Part shown: positions 24,937 to 34,461 of the stretch, one piece after another
Position numbering within the stretch: the stretch's first letter is position 1
Layout: every line of letters begins with the position of its first letter
Source of the DNA: an uncultured Kangiella sp.
GTDB taxonomy: Bacteria; Pseudomonadota; Gammaproteobacteria; Enterobacterales; Kangiellaceae
Length of the DNA: 64,000 bases
Direction of reading: 5' to 3'
Assembly: GCA_947498625.1 (NCBI GenBank)
Contig: CANMKR010000002.1
Coordinates: 434,001-498,000, forward strand
Notes under the pieces: generated by a model
The model's database searches: none
The model's input: only the letters and a program-made list of their open reading frames with translations
What the model was told of the DNA's origin: nothing
Made by a program: the position numbers and the translations under genes

Positions 24937-25380
24937 TTATATTAGCTCGCGATACATTAGATAATGCTCGCCGATCCCATCAAGATTAAAAGATCCCCCA
25001 ACGGCCTTAAAACCTATTCTCTGATAAAAATTCTTCGCGTCCACACGCGCATTGCACCATAATAGATCAGCGCCAGCTTTCTTACAAATATCAATAGCTT
25101 GTGTTAGTAAATTAGTTCCAATTCCATGGCTCTGTAAACTGGGTTCAATGGCCATTCCCCTAAGCCTAAAAGCTATCCCTTCAGGAAGGCTGTCATTAGA
25201 TTCGCAATAAAACGAACTGATACCTACAACATCTTTACCATTTAGAGCAGCAAAATGAAATGCAGAGTCTTCTTTGTCTTCATTATAGTAACAACTGGTT
25301 AAAGGTTGACCAGGTCTTAAGACCTGATGGCGTAATGAATAAACCGAATCTACTGGTACTATTTTGTAATTTAAATTCAT
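24937..25380 (-). CDS. GNAT family N-acetyltransferase
   Basis: A protein of 147 aa from the ATG at 25380. An upstream frame reaches 25449 and would overlap the previous lipoprotein gene, but the extra 23 residues (MISKAGLMLPCRFECANADW...) do not look like part of a GNAT fold. The acetyl-CoA site is visible as RLRGMAIEPSLQSHGIGTNLL (motif A; the loop is Q-S-H-G-I-G), followed by LLWCNARVDAKNFYQRIGFK (motif B). The substrate is unknown. It precedes the acyl-CoA synthetase in the same direction with 15 bp between them. Confidence 0.82.
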   Translation of the reverse strand: MNLNYKIVPVDSVYSLRHQVLRPGQPLTSCYYNEDKEDSAFHFAALNGKDVVGISSFYCESNDSLPEGIAFRLRGMAIEPSLQSHGIGTNLLTQAIDICKKAGADLLWCNARVDAKNFYQRIGFKAVGGSFNLDGIGEHYLMYRELI

Positions 25381-25438
25381 AATCAATTCCCAATCAGCAT
25401 TAGCGCATTCAAACCTGCATGGCAGCATCAAGCCAGCT

Positions 25439-25702
25439 TTACTGATCACCTAAATCTTTGTTCTTCAGGTCTTTCAATTTGTTCTTAGACTCTTGTAACG
25501 ACTCAATGGCCTTCTGTCTTTGAGCTTCCATCTTCGCTTCAACTTCTTTTCTTTGCTTTTCCATGGCTTCTAAAGCTTCTTTAGAAATACCATCATCAAG
25601 ATCTTTAACGACTATCTTTGCTTCTTCTTTAGTCTCTTTCTTATCTTCACCACAAGCCATCACAGTTGTGGCGGCCAATAGAATAAATAATAGTTTGTAC
25701 AT
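25439..25702 (-). CDS. Small coiled-coil lipoprotein
   Basis: A protein of 87 aa with lipoprotein signal MYKLLFILLAATTVMAC (lipobox VMAC), then a Lys/Glu-rich chain (EAMEKQRKEVEAKMEAQRQK ...) predicted as one long coiled coil. There is no catalytic motif. A second lipoprotein gene of similar style (25784-26209) lies upstream on the same strand, with a terminator between them. The function is unknown; an outer-membrane spacer or stress role is only a guess. Confidence 0.72.
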   Translation of the reverse strand: MYKLLFILLAATTVMACGEDKKETKEEAKIVVKDLDDGISKEALEAMEKQRKEVEAKMEAQRQKAIESLQESKNKLKDLKNKDLGDQ

Positions 25703-25723
25703 AATCCTTTCTTTTTTATAAGC

Positions 25724-25749
25724 AAAAAAAACCGCACTAAATAGCGCGG
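25724..25749 (-). terminator. Terminator of the LEA-like lipoprotein gene
   Basis: On the minus strand CCGCGC-TATTTA-GTGCGG (25749 to 25732) is followed by eight Ts (25731-25724). It lies 35 bp after the stop at 25784. Confidence 0.8.
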
Positions 25750-25783
25750 CTTCTATATATTACCCAGAAAGCTAAACTGCTCA

Positions 25784-26209
25784 CTACTGATCGCCATCAC
25801 GCTTCTTTTTATAATCTTCAATTTTTTTCTTAGTTTCTTCAGATAGCTCTTTGCTCTTTTCTGTAGCTAGCTCAGACACGTCCGTTGCTACTTTCTTAGA
25901 AGCGTCAATAGCATCAGCAGTCACTTCTTTTGCCTCAGTAACAACTTTGCTAGCAGCGTCTTTAGTGCTATCAACTGCATCAGATGCCATAGCTTTTGCT
26001 GAATCAACTGCATCAGAAGTAGCTTCTTTTACATTTTGCGCTGCTTCTTTAGCTTTATCAGCGGTAGTATCAACCATCTCTTTAGTGGCATCTTTGACAG
26101 CAGCTACAGCTTCAGAAGTTTCCTTTTCTACCACTTCTTTTTTCTCATCACTACAGGCCATTAATACTGTCGCGCTTGTTAACATTGTAATTATTACTAA
26201 TTTATTCAT
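25784..26209 (-). CDS. LEA-like lipoprotein with Ala/Lys/Asp helical repeats
   Basis: A protein of 141 aa with signal MNKLVIITMLTSATVLMAC (lipobox LMAC). The mature part is a low-complexity amphipathic helix built from repeats such as KDATKEMVDTTADKAKEAAQ, ATSDAVDSAKAMASDAVDS and TKDAASKVVTEAKEVTADAI, with the roughly 11-residue period of LEA and apolipoprotein-like helices, and an EDYKKKRDGDQ tail. Proteins of this kind are linked to desiccation or osmotic protection or to membrane-surface binding. It has its own terminator. The function is not known. Confidence 0.72.
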   Translation of the reverse strand: MNKLVIITMLTSATVLMACSDEKKEVVEKETSEAVAAVKDATKEMVDTTADKAKEAAQNVKEATSDAVDSAKAMASDAVDSTKDAASKVVTEAKEVTADAIDASKKVATDVSELATEKSKELSEETKKKIEDYKKKRDGDQ

Positions 26210-26280
26210 TTAAAGCTCCTCCTCATATAAAAAGCCCATTCAGTATCTCACGACATCAAACAGGCTTTAAACTAGATTTT

Positions 26281-26333
26281 GTGAAATTAGCGACTTTTAT
26301 CATGTTTTACACTAAATTAGCGACTAGTTTCAC
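26281..26333. repeat. Nested direct and inverted repeat downstream of ppsA
   Basis: AAATTAGCGACT occurs at 26284-26295 and 26314-26325 (30-bp period). GTGAAATTAG (26281-26290) and CTAGTTTCAC (26324-26333) form an inverted repeat with one mismatch. It lies 28 bp after the ppsA stop and could end ppsA mRNA or bind a regulator of the lipoprotein gene. Confidence 0.5.
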
Positions 26334-26361
26334 GATTTTAATAATCTTCTTATCAAATAAA

Positions 26362-28785
26362 TTACTTTTTACCTAAGAATAACCACGTTTCCAATACCGT
26401 ATCAGGATTTAAGGAAACACTATCAATTCCCTGCTCCATCAACCATTTGGCAAAATCAGGATGATCAGACGGCCCTTGACCACAAATACCAATGTATTTA
26501 TTCGCTTTCTTACAGGCTTTAATAGCGTTAGATAGCAACACTTTGACGGTTGGATCACGCTCATCAAATAGATGAGAAATAATGCCTGAATCTCGGTCTA
26601 AGCCTAGCGATAACTGAGTTAAGTCATTAGAGCCCACTGAAAATCCATCAAAGTATTTCAAAAACTCCGTGGCTAAAATTGCATTCGACGGTAACTCACA
26701 CATCATGATGACACGTAAACCATTATCACCACGCTTAAGACCGTTAGCTTCTAACAGTTCAGTCACTTTCTTAGCTTCACCTAAGGTACGTACGAATGGG
26801 ATCATAACTTCAACATTGGTTAAGCCCATTTTATTGCGTACACGTTTAATGGCTTCACACTCCATCTCAAAACACTCACGGAATTCTTCGGAGATATAAC
26901 GCGAAGCACCACGGAAACCAATCATTGGGTTTTCTTCTTTTGGCTCGTATAAATCGCCACCAATTAAGTTTGCGTATTCGTTTGATTTAAAATCAGACAT
27001 ACGCACAATAACTTTCTCGGGCGCAAATGAACAAGCGATAGTTGAAATACCTTCAACTAGCTTGCTGATATAGAATTCTTTTGGATTAGCATAACCCGCC
27101 ATCTGCATGGCAATGGTTTTCTTTAAAGACTCGTCTTCAAGGTTGTTGTAATCCAATAAAGCTTTCGGATGCACGCCAATCATACGATTGATAATAAACT
27201 CTAAACGAGCTAGGCCAACACCTGCGTGCGGTAAACGAGCAAAATCAAAAGCACGATCAGGATTACCCACATTCATCATGACTTTGAATGGTAATTTTGG
27301 CATATCTGAAACAGAATCTTTATTGATTTCAAAATCTAATAAACCTGAGTAGATATTACCGGTCTCGCCTTCTGAGCAAGAAACCGTGACTTCCATACCA
27401 TCTTTAATCAAGTCAGTAGCGTTACCACAACCGACCACCGCAGGAATACCTAGTTCACGCGCAATAATCGCAGCATGACAAGTACGACCGCCACGATTAG
27501 TTACGATTGCAGCAGCGCGCTTCATGATTGGCTCCCAATCAGGATCAGTCATATCAGTCACCAATACATCGCCAGGCTTAACCGAGGCCATTTCGTCGAT
27601 AGAGCTGATAACTTTGGCGGTACCTTTGCCAATGCGCTGACCAATAGCACGACCGGTAGCTACTAAATCAGAAGTGGCTTTTAACTGATAACGTTCGATA
27701 ACGTTCTTATCAGCACGACTTTGAACCGTCTCTGGGCGCGCCTGAACAATATAAAGCTTGCCGTCAGCACCATCTTTAGCCCACTCAATGTCCATAGGAC
27801 GCTGGTAGTGCTTTTCAATAATCAAAGCTTGTTTAGCTAACTCTTGAATCTCAGCATTGGAAATACAGAAGTTCATGCGCTCTTTAGCATCAACTTTTAC
27901 CGTTTCGATAGACTTATCGTGATCAGTATCATCCGTATAAACCATTTTGATCGCTTTACCGCCAAGGGTTTTACGAACGATGGCTTGTCTGCCCTGCTCT
28001 AAAGTTGGCTTATGAACGTAAAACTCATCAGGATTCACCGCGCCTTGCACAACCGTTTCACCCAAACCATAAGCACCAGTAATAAAGACCACATCATTAA
28101 AGCCAGATTCGGTATCCATAGTGAACATAACACCTGAAGCGGCAATATCAGAACGTACCATCTTTTGAACGCCAGCGGATAATGCTACTAACGAATGTTC
28201 AAAGCCTTGATGCACACGATAAGCAATTGCTCGATCGTTAAATAGTGAAGCAAAAACCTCTTTTAAGGCCTTCATGACGTTATCAATACCGCGAACGTTT
28301 AAGAAAGTTTCTTGTTGACCGGCAAAAGAAGCATCAGGCAAATCTTCAGCAGTCGCTGATGAACGAACCGCCACTGCGAAGTCTTCATTCGAGTTAGCTT
28401 TTAGTGCTACATAAGCCTGACGAATGGCTTGCTCCATCGCAGGTAAGAATGGCGTGTCCATAACCCATTGACGGATTTTAGCGCCAGACTCCATTAATTT
28501 TTCTACATCATCAACGTCCAACTCTTTTAACTCATCGTTGATTTTTTTATTTAAACCCGATTGCTCTAGGAAAGCACGAAAAGCATCGGCAGTAGTGGCA
28601 AAACCACCAGGAACACTCACGCCCACATTGCTTAAATTACTGATCATTTCGCCCAGTGAAGCATTCTTGCCGCCTACTCGCTCAACATCATTCATGCCCA
28701 GCTCTTCATACCAAATTACAAATTCATTCGAATGGCGGTTATCAAAATTAGGTGTTACGTGCGTTTCTTTAGGTGTATTTTCCAT
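26362..28785 (-). CDS. ppsA: Phosphoenolpyruvate synthase
   Basis: Makes PEP from pyruvate and ATP (giving AMP and phosphate) for gluconeogenesis. The 807-aa length is normal. The N-terminal ATP-grasp domain starts [18 protein letters not shown]; the swivelling domain has [20 protein letters not shown] with the phospho-carrier histidine of TCHAA. The C-terminal PEP/pyruvate domain shows [37 protein letters not shown] and [10 protein letters not shown]. The active-site Cys sits in the latter. RBS AGGAG precedes the ATG. It is divergent from its regulator ppsR. Confidence 0.97.
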   Translation of the reverse strand: MENTPKETHVTPNFDNRHSNEFVIWYEELGMNDVERVGGKNASLGEMISNLSNVGVSVPGGFATTADAFRAFLEQSGLNKKINDELKELDVDDVEKLMESGAKIRQWVMDTPFLPAMEQAIRQAYVALKANSNEDFAVAVRSSATAEDLPDASFAGQQETFLNVRGIDNVMKALKEVFASLFNDRAIAYRVHQGFEHSLVALSAGVQKMVRSDIAASGVMFTMDTESGFNDVVFITGAYGLGETVVQGAVNPDEFYVHKPTLEQGRQAIVRKTLGGKAIKMVYTDDTDHDKSIETVKVDAKERMNFCISNAEIQELAKQALIIEKHYQRPMDIEWAKDGADGKLYIVQARPETVQSRADKNVIERYQLKATSDLVATGRAIGQRIGKGTAKVISSIDEMASVKPGDVLVTDMTDPDWEPIMKRAAAIVTNRGGRTCHAAIIARELGIPAVVGCGNATDLIKDGMEVTVSCSEGETGNIYSGLLDFEINKDSVSDMPKLPFKVMMNVGNPDRAFDFARLPHAGVGLARLEFIINRMIGVHPKALLDYNNLEDESLKKTIAMQMAGYANPKEFYISKLVEGISTIACSFAPEKVIVRMSDFKSNEYANLIGGDLYEPKEENPMIGFRGASRYISEEFRECFEMECEAIKRVRNKMGLTNVEVMIPFVRTLGEAKKVTELLEANGLKRGDNGLRVIMMCELPSNAILATEFLKYFDGFSVGSNDLTQLSLGLDRDSGIISHLFDERDPTVKVLLSNAIKACKKANKYIGICGQGPSDHPDFAKWLMEQGIDSVSLNPDTVLETWLFLGKK

Positions 28786-28977
28786 CAGAGTTCTCCTCTT
28801 TATTGCTCAATAGTTTACAATCAGCAATTGAAGTCATGCTTTAACTTTTACGATTATCTTATAGAAAAGAAAATCGTAAAATAAATCAAATGACAACTTG
28901 CTGAAAGCAGTTCTAAATGCTTAAATTTACTGACTTTTTCAAACCAGTGGCGCTATTCTACTGAAGATTGGAGCAAT

Positions 28978-29799
28978 ATGAAACGAACAGTTTTTTTTAT
29001 TTCTGACCGAACCGGAATTACCGCCGAAATGCTTGGCCATTCCCTAATGGCACAGTTTGAAGATGATGTGGATTTTGAATACCACACGATTCCTTTTGTT
29101 GATGATGAGGAAAAAGCAAATAACGCCGTAACGCGAATTAATCAAACCGCCTTACGCGATGCCAATAAACCCATTGTATTTGAAACCATCGTAAAGCCGG
29201 TCATTCGCGAAATTATTCGCAATGCTAACGCGATGCTTCTAGACTTTTTCCATACCTATATCGATCCACTCGAAGAAGAACTTGGCGTGCACAGCTCCTT
29301 TCGCGTCGGTAAGTCTCACTCGACAGATGATTTGCAGGCATACGATACTCGCATGAGCGCCATTAATTTTGCACTCAATAATGATGACGGTATGACGACT
29401 CAACAATACGACCAAGCCGATATTATTCTAGTGGGCGCCTCTCGCTGCGGAAAAACCCCGACTTCCCTGTATATGGCGATGCAGTTCGGTATTTTTGCCG
29501 CTAACTACCCTTTCACCGAAGAAGATATACCTAATATCAAGTTGAATCAGGGCTTAGCGCAAAACAAAGATAAAATTTATGGACTAACTATCGATCCGAT
29601 GCGCCTGCACGAAATTAGAAATGAACGCCGCCCTAACTCCAAATACTCTTCCATGCCACAGTGCATGTTAGAGGTGCGCGAAGTGGAAGCCTTGTATAGG
29701 CGTGAAGGGATTCCCTTTATCAATACCACATCGCGTTCTGTCGAAGAGCTTGCCGTAAAAATCATGTCTGATACGGAAATTGAGCGAAGGATTTATTAA
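28978..29799 (+). CDS. ppsR: PEP synthase regulatory protein (kinase/pyrophosphorylase)
   Basis: Bifunctional DUF299 protein that inactivates PEP synthase by ADP-dependent phosphorylation of its catalytic-domain threonine and reactivates it by Pi-dependent dephosphorylation. The 273-aa product opens FFISDRTGITAEMLGHSLMA and carries the nucleotide-binding loop VGASRCGKTPTSLYMAMQFG, as in E. coli PpsR (YdiA). The target threonine next to the catalytic histidine is present in the neighbouring ppsA product (GRTCHAA). The head-to-head layout with ppsA gives matched control. Confidence 0.95.
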   Translation: MKRTVFFISDRTGITAEMLGHSLMAQFEDDVDFEYHTIPFVDDEEKANNAVTRINQTALRDANKPIVFETIVKPVIREIIRNANAMLLDFFHTYIDPLEEELGVHSSFRVGKSHSTDDLQAYDTRMSAINFALNNDDGMTTQQYDQADIILVGASRCGKTPTSLYMAMQFGIFAANYPFTEEDIPNIKLNQGLAQNKDKIYGLTIDPMRLHEIRNERRPNSKYSSMPQCMLEVREVEALYRREGIPFINTTSRSVEELAVKIMSDTEIERRIY

Positions 29800-29929
29800 T
29801 TAAAAATAAAATCCATAAGAAAACATTTGGCACTCTGAGCGATAATGCACTTTTATAACTTTGATGTTTTATCTATCAAACCAATAGCTTGCATAAGAAT
29901 ACCGATATTTCTACGTAAACCGAAAAAAT

Positions 29930-30370
29930 ATGAGAGCACATAAACCCTTACTTGAAGATTTAGTAAAAAGAGGTAAGCCACTGGCTGAAATAGTTGTACT
30001 TCTTTCTGAAGGAGAGCAACCGGATAAGATTTGCACTATTTTTAACGAACTAGCTCTAGATGTATCAGCAGAAGTGCTCCCCGCCTACTTTCAATCTGAT
30101 GAAAGGAATTTACGATATCAGTTGCGCTTAGATACCACTAAAGAGTTTCTCTTAAGGGAGTTTGGATGGAGTCTAGAGCGAGTGAAAATTTACGATAGCA
30201 GTGAGGACAATGGTCAATTTCAAGATGGGTATGCATGGCGTGAGATCAATAAACCTAAATTTTATCCATCTAATCTCCAAGGAAAAATAGAAACCATGGG
30301 GCTGACTCAGCCTGGAAAAGGTGACAACGGACTAATTGATAATGTATTTTATGAACTTAAACAAAGTTAG
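29930..30370 (+). CDS. Hypothetical protein
   Basis: A soluble 146-aa protein I do not recognise. It has no signal peptide or membrane segment. The N-terminal third (HKPLLEDLVKRGKPLAEIVV) is helical; then comes LRLDTTKEFLLREFGWSLER and a Gly/Pro/Asn-rich tail ending NGLIDNVFYELKQS. No SD sequence is visible before the ATG (ACCGAAAAAAT), so translation may be weak or start elsewhere. It stands between ppsR and the SRPBCC gene in the same direction, with 130 and 69 bp gaps. Confidence 0.55.
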   Translation: MRAHKPLLEDLVKRGKPLAEIVVLLSEGEQPDKICTIFNELALDVSAEVLPAYFQSDERNLRYQLRLDTTKEFLLREFGWSLERVKIYDSSEDNGQFQDGYAWREINKPKFYPSNLQGKIETMGLTQPGKGDNGLIDNVFYELKQS

Positions 30371-30439
30371 CTAGTTGCTTGAACGAGCAAATATTCAACA
30401 AAACGTTAGCTACACAAGGAGTAAATTATCAAAACTACA

Positions 30440-30892
30440 ATGAAAACAGTTATCGATGCGCCTGCAGATATTGTGTTTCTGTGGCTCGAAGATAATAACA
30501 GACTCAAGCAATGGGTACCAAATCTAGTCTCCGATGAAACTATTGTAGAGACTCCTGAAAAAATCGGCACTAAATTTCAACAGGTCTTCCTAGAAAATGG
30601 TAGAAACATGGAGATGATTGGAGAGATAACAGAATACGTCGAAAACAAATTCATGCGCGTTATGATGCAAGGCGACAAGTTCGAGCTTGATGTAAGTTAT
30701 CGGTTGGAATCTCTAGCGGATGCTCAGACGGAAGTCACACAAGATACCCAGCTAAAGTTCAAAGGGTTTATGAAAATTTTAACTCCAATTTTCTTTCTGG
30801 TATCCAAATTGAGTAAAAATAATCCTCAAACTGCCGCCCATGCCAAACTCAAACAAATGGCCGAACAGGAATATCAATCTCGAACAAGTTAG
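30440..30892 (+). CDS. SRPBCC-fold protein; true start may be a non-ATG codon upstream
   Basis: Small ligand-binding START/Bet v1-like protein (polyketide cyclase family), 150 aa from the ATG. The opening TVIDAPADIVFLWLEDNNRL and LKQWVPNLVS are the usual first strand, helix and loop. The ATG has no RBS in range. AAGGAG (30416-30421) lies three bases before an in-frame ATT (30425) and six before an in-frame ATC (30428). Starting there would add (I)IKTT and complete the first beta strand, so a rare ATC or ATT start is possible. The ligand is unknown. Confidence 0.75.
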   Translation: MKTVIDAPADIVFLWLEDNNRLKQWVPNLVSDETIVETPEKIGTKFQQVFLENGRNMEMIGEITEYVENKFMRVMMQGDKFELDVSYRLESLADAQTEVTQDTQLKFKGFMKILTPIFFLVSKLSKNNPQTAAHAKLKQMAEQEYQSRTS

Positions 30893-30919
30893 CCTTGCGC
30901 TTATAACAACGAAAACTAG

Positions 30920-31975
30920 TCAGGGTTTGACTACCACCAAACCCATTCGCTGGCCTACTGGTACTTTGTTGTTTGGGAAAACAATGGCTTCGCCATCTTG
31001 CTCCACTAGATAAGAATTTTTCCCAGCATCGAGCAACAAATCCCCTTTATTAAACTGGGTAAAGTTTGCAGTATTAGCAGAGTCAAAACCAAGCTCATCC
31101 ATTTCAGATGTTTTGATTAATTCTTTTTTTACCATAAACACATTGGCGTCATGAATATCGCAATTGGATTGAAACTCATACTGCCCTGATACTTGTGCGA
31201 TTAATAAATTTTCAAACTGTGAAAAATCTTCTCGATTGTTTTCGCCAAAAGGTCTTACTTTGCCTAACTCTAGAGTAAAAGCATGAGCATTGAATTGATA
31301 AGAACTAAAGTAAGAAAAAGTTGTGCTGGGTTTATGATAAAGCAAAACGGTTTCAATTCCCGCATCGACAAGAAATTTTATTTGTGCTTTGGAATGACTC
31401 CGTTCATGAAGATAAGGATAAATTGCAAATTTTTGATGTAAGGAGGGTTTTATTGCAGTATGTAAGTCATAATGAATTCTTACCTGCCCTAGGCCATCAG
31501 GAATTTCCTCATCATTAACATTATAGTTCGCTTGCTGATAAAAAGTTTGTACTTGTTGCTCTAACTCTTGAGCTCTTACCGCCTCTTCCACTGCAACTGG
31601 ATCATCTAGATAGTCTTTCCAGGCGCCATTAAATAAACGATTTAAATTAAAGCCTGTAAAACGCTCTTGGATCAGCATCGCTTTAGGGTTACCAATGATA
31701 ATTAATAAATTATGAGCCAGAGAAATTTCTTCTCTAAAGATTTTACTGACTAGATCGGAGAGAATTTCTATTGGCGCAGTTTCATTACCGTGGATCCCAG
31801 CCGATAAAACCAAATTAACATTGGAGTTATGTTTAGGCGTTATTTCGATAATTCCAACTTCTTTAAATTTGACTCTAAACTTATCAAGACTTAAGGCAAA
31901 TGGATCTAAGGACTCAGCATTGTCTTTAACAAACTCAATTAAGTTAAACTCTTGGCAAAACTCTTTTGCATTCAT
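30920..31975 (-). CDS. astE: Succinylglutamate desuccinylase AstE
   Basis: Zinc enzyme that splits N-succinylglutamate to succinate and glutamate, the last step of the arginine succinyltransferase pathway. The 351-aa product carries the carboxypeptidase-like zinc motif SAGIHGNETAPIEIL (His and Glu), the third ligand region RIHYDLHTAIKPS, and GFNLNRLFNGAW for substrate carboxylate binding. The catalytic glutamate is likely in AFTLELGKVRPFGEN. No astABD genes are in the window; here it follows the M23 peptidase gene by 6 bp. Confidence 0.92.
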   Translation of the reverse strand: MNAKEFCQEFNLIEFVKDNAESLDPFALSLDKFRVKFKEVGIIEITPKHNSNVNLVLSAGIHGNETAPIEILSDLVSKIFREEISLAHNLLIIIGNPKAMLIQERFTGFNLNRLFNGAWKDYLDDPVAVEEAVRAQELEQQVQTFYQQANYNVNDEEIPDGLGQVRIHYDLHTAIKPSLHQKFAIYPYLHERSHSKAQIKFLVDAGIETVLLYHKPSTTFSYFSSYQFNAHAFTLELGKVRPFGENNREDFSQFENLLIAQVSGQYEFQSNCDIHDANVFMVKKELIKTSEMDELGFDSANTANFTQFNKGDLLLDAGKNSYLVEQDGEAIVFPNNKVPVGQRMGLVVVKP

Positions 31976-31981
31976 AGTTTA

Positions 31982-32830
31982 TTAACCTTCAGATTTCTCA
32001 AGCACTGAAGCAGTTTCAAAAGGTGGCACCAACAATTGCGGATCGAGCCTAGACTTAAACCAATTGATTCGCCAGTCTAAATGCGGACCTGTAGCGCGCC
32101 CCGTAGCACCGATAGTGGCAATCAAATCGCCTTGCTTTATAGTTTGCCCTTCTTCAACTTCGATAGAGTTCAGGTGAATAAAAGTCGAACTAACACCAAA
32201 ACCATGATCGACAATTAGGGTTCCACCTGAATAAAACATATTGTCATGCGCTAACCGAACGATGCCATCAGCAGGCGCCACTACTGGCGTGCCCGTTGGC
32301 GCAGCAACGTCAACACCATAATGAGGTCGTTTAGGATCACCGTTCAAAACTCTTTGACTGCCGTAAAAGCCACTTAAGCGCCCTTTTGCTGGCCAGATAA
32401 AATCTTGCATAAAGTGTTTTAGGCCTGATGTCTTAGCTCTGGCAGAAGCCACCATAGCGCCTTCTTCACGAATACGTTTTAACACTTCTGGTTTTATCGG
32501 ATTGACTTTACTTGGCGGTAAACCATTCACACGTTCGATATTATATTGACGTTTACGGATCTGAATAGGTTGAGTTTCTTTGGTAGCACCTTTAGTTAAA
32601 ATTAAAGTGGCCGTTGCTTCATGATCGCGATGGAAACCAAACACGAAAAAACCGTCATCAGACACTTTTAATTGAGTGCCGTTAAATTCCACTTGGGTCT
32701 TAGGTGCCGCTTGGCCAATAACTAAACCACCTTGTGCAAAATCGCCTTTCAAGGATAAAAGTAACGGCTCTTTCGCTGCTACTGAACTAGTTATCAATAA
32801 TGTTAAAACGAATAACAATCTATTGCGCAT
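31982..32830 (-). CDS. M23-family (LytM) peptidase with altered third zinc motif
   Basis: Exported protein of 282 aa with signal peptide (MRNRLLFVLTLLITSSVAAK). The N-terminal ~130 residues are beta-rich and unrecognised; the C-terminal half is a LytM domain with HYGVDVAAPTGTPVVAPADG (HxxxD motif) and FIHLNSIEVEEGQTIKQGD. The last motif reads TGPHLDWRINWF where most active members have HLHxE/W, so a zinc-ligand histidine is an aspartate. It may still bind zinc or be a non-enzymatic amidase activator. It overlaps the end of rmuC by 11 bp. Confidence 0.85.
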   Translation of the reverse strand: MRNRLLFVLTLLITSSVAAKEPLLLSLKGDFAQGGLVIGQAAPKTQVEFNGTQLKVSDDGFFVFGFHRDHEATATLILTKGATKETQPIQIRKRQYNIERVNGLPPSKVNPIKPEVLKRIREEGAMVASARAKTSGLKHFMQDFIWPAKGRLSGFYGSQRVLNGDPKRPHYGVDVAAPTGTPVVAPADGIVRLAHDNMFYSGGTLIVDHGFGVSSTFIHLNSIEVEEGQTIKQGDLIATIGATGRATGPHLDWRINWFKSRLDPQLLVPPFETASVLEKSEG

Positions 32831-34316
32831 TTTTTCCTTCCAATTGCTTAACGGTTTCTACTTCAAGTTTTGGCTCGGCTTCTTCATCAGGCAATTGAAC
32901 CTGTTCAATTTTTTCGAAGCGGCTACTAATTTTATCAGCCGATGTGGTGATATCTTTAACATCCTTAGTCACATTATCGATATGTCGAGATAAATTAGTC
33001 ATACGAGTTTTAAAACGACCAAAGTCTTTTGAGAGCATTGCTAGGTGCTCTTGAATAATGTGCACTTGCTTACGGGTGGCTTCATCTTTTAAAACAGCAC
33101 TTGCAGTTGTTAATAAGGCCATCATAGTTGTTGGCGACACCATCCAAACTTTTGACTGTTGTGCATACTCAACTATCGCAGGATGATGCGCATGAATTTC
33201 TGCAAAAATTGCTTCAGCAGGAATAAACATTACTGCTCCTGGCGCTGTTTCTCTTTCAATAATATACTTTGAAGCTATGTCATTAACGTGCTTTTTTACG
33301 TCTTTAACAAATTGGCTTTGCGCTTGTCGACGTTCAATTTCAGATGAATCATGATCCATCATCCGCTGAAAGTTCTCTAATGGAAACTTAGCATCGACAC
33401 CAATAGTTCCTGTTGGCTCTGGCAAGAACAACGCACAGTCCACCATCTTCTTGTTACTGAATGCATACTGAAATTTATAACTGTTTGCTGGCATAACATT
33501 TCTCACTAAAGACTCAAGCTGTACTTCGCCAAAAGCACCACGTGAGCGTTTGTCTGCCAGAATTTCTTGCAAGCTCACTACGTTACTGGAAAGCTCGGTA
33601 ATTTTCTTTTGTGCATCATCAATTAATGCCAAGCGCTTTAACACGTCTTGGAAGGTCTGAGTCGTTTTTTCAAAGCCATCAGCCAAACGTTTTTCAACTT
33701 GCCCACTAATTTCTTTTAACCGCTCGTCAGTCGTTTGAGTTAGACCAGACATATTTTTATCGAACGATTCGGCTTGAGTTTTTAAGGAAATCGTTAGTTC
33801 TTCACGCACATCTTTAATTCCTCGGCGGAATTGCGTATGCATAACTTCTTGAGATTCTTTTTGATTGTGAGCGATCTGCTCTTTTAAAACCTGAATAGTC
33901 TGTTGCAGCTGTTCCTTGAATTGGAAAAGCTCTTTTTGTTGCTTTTCGGTCGCTTGCCCTACTTTGCCACTAAGCTGTTCATTGAATATGTTAAAACCGG
34001 ATTGAACACTATTTTCAAACTTTCCAAAAGACTCGGTTAATTTGTTTTGGTTTGCACCTAACTTCTCAATTAAATTTTCAGAAACCTTATATTGTTGCTC
34101 TCCAATTCTTGTAAACTCAGAATGTTGCTGACTGGCAATATTATCTTGCTTTTGCCCGTATTGATTAAGTAGAACATTAGCTTCCGTAAAGTGTGCTTGC
34201 TGCGCTTTTAGTTGTTTACCAGAGCGTGCAATAATAATAAACAGAAACAAGAAAATACCACTGAGCAATACAATCACAGCAGTTTCGAATGGATGGTTTT
34301 GAATGAATTCGAGCAA
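32820..34316 (-). CDS. rmuC: DNA recombination protein RmuC
   Basis: Membrane-anchored coiled-coil protein with a nuclease-like domain that limits inversions between short repeats in E. coli. The 498-aa product has an N-terminal membrane segment (residues ~13-30) and a long coiled coil to about residue 240. The RmuC domain follows, with SRGAFGEVQLESLVRNVMPA, DCALFLPEPTGTIGVDAKFP (PD-(D/E)xK-like Asp and Lys), and VMFIPAEAIFAEIHAHHPAI. It heads an rmuC-M23-astE run in which each gene abuts or overlaps the next. Confidence 0.93.
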   Translation of the reverse strand: MLEFIQNHPFETAVIVLLSGIFLFLFIIIARSGKQLKAQQAHFTEANVLLNQYGQKQDNIASQQHSEFTRIGEQQYKVSENLIEKLGANQNKLTESFGKFENSVQSGFNIFNEQLSGKVGQATEKQQKELFQFKEQLQQTIQVLKEQIAHNQKESQEVMHTQFRRGIKDVREELTISLKTQAESFDKNMSGLTQTTDERLKEISGQVEKRLADGFEKTTQTFQDVLKRLALIDDAQKKITELSSNVVSLQEILADKRSRGAFGEVQLESLVRNVMPANSYKFQYAFSNKKMVDCALFLPEPTGTIGVDAKFPLENFQRMMDHDSSEIERRQAQSQFVKDVKKHVNDIASKYIIERETAPGAVMFIPAEAIFAEIHAHHPAIVEYAQQSKVWMVSPTTMMALLTTASAVLKDEATRKQVHIIQEHLAMLSKDFGRFKTRMTNLSRHIDNVTKDVKDITTSADKISSRFEKIEQVQLPDEEAEPKLEVETVKQLEGKNAQ

Positions 34317-34425
34317 AGTCTTATTTATTAGTCGTTAGTATAGACTGAGTGTAACAAATATAAGGAGTTATCGCTCTGATTTGTAAGGTAAAACTGTTTT
34401 TTTTAAACTAGCGTTTTTGTTAGGC

Positions 34426-34456
34426 AAAAAAAAGCCTGCAACAAAGCAGGCTTTTT
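34426..34456 (-). terminator. Terminator of tRNA-Glu
   Basis: AAAGCCTGC (34431-34439) pairs with GCAGGCTTT (34446-34454) around AACAAA; on the minus strand eight Us follow the stem. It lies just past the tRNA 3' end. Confidence 0.9.
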
Positions 34457-34461
34457 AAATA

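Noticed and set aside
29840-29870. TTTGGCACTCTGAGCG looked like a sigma54 -24 element upstream of the hypothetical gene at 29930.
   Set aside because: No GC dinucleotide at the N10 position and no TTGC -12 box.
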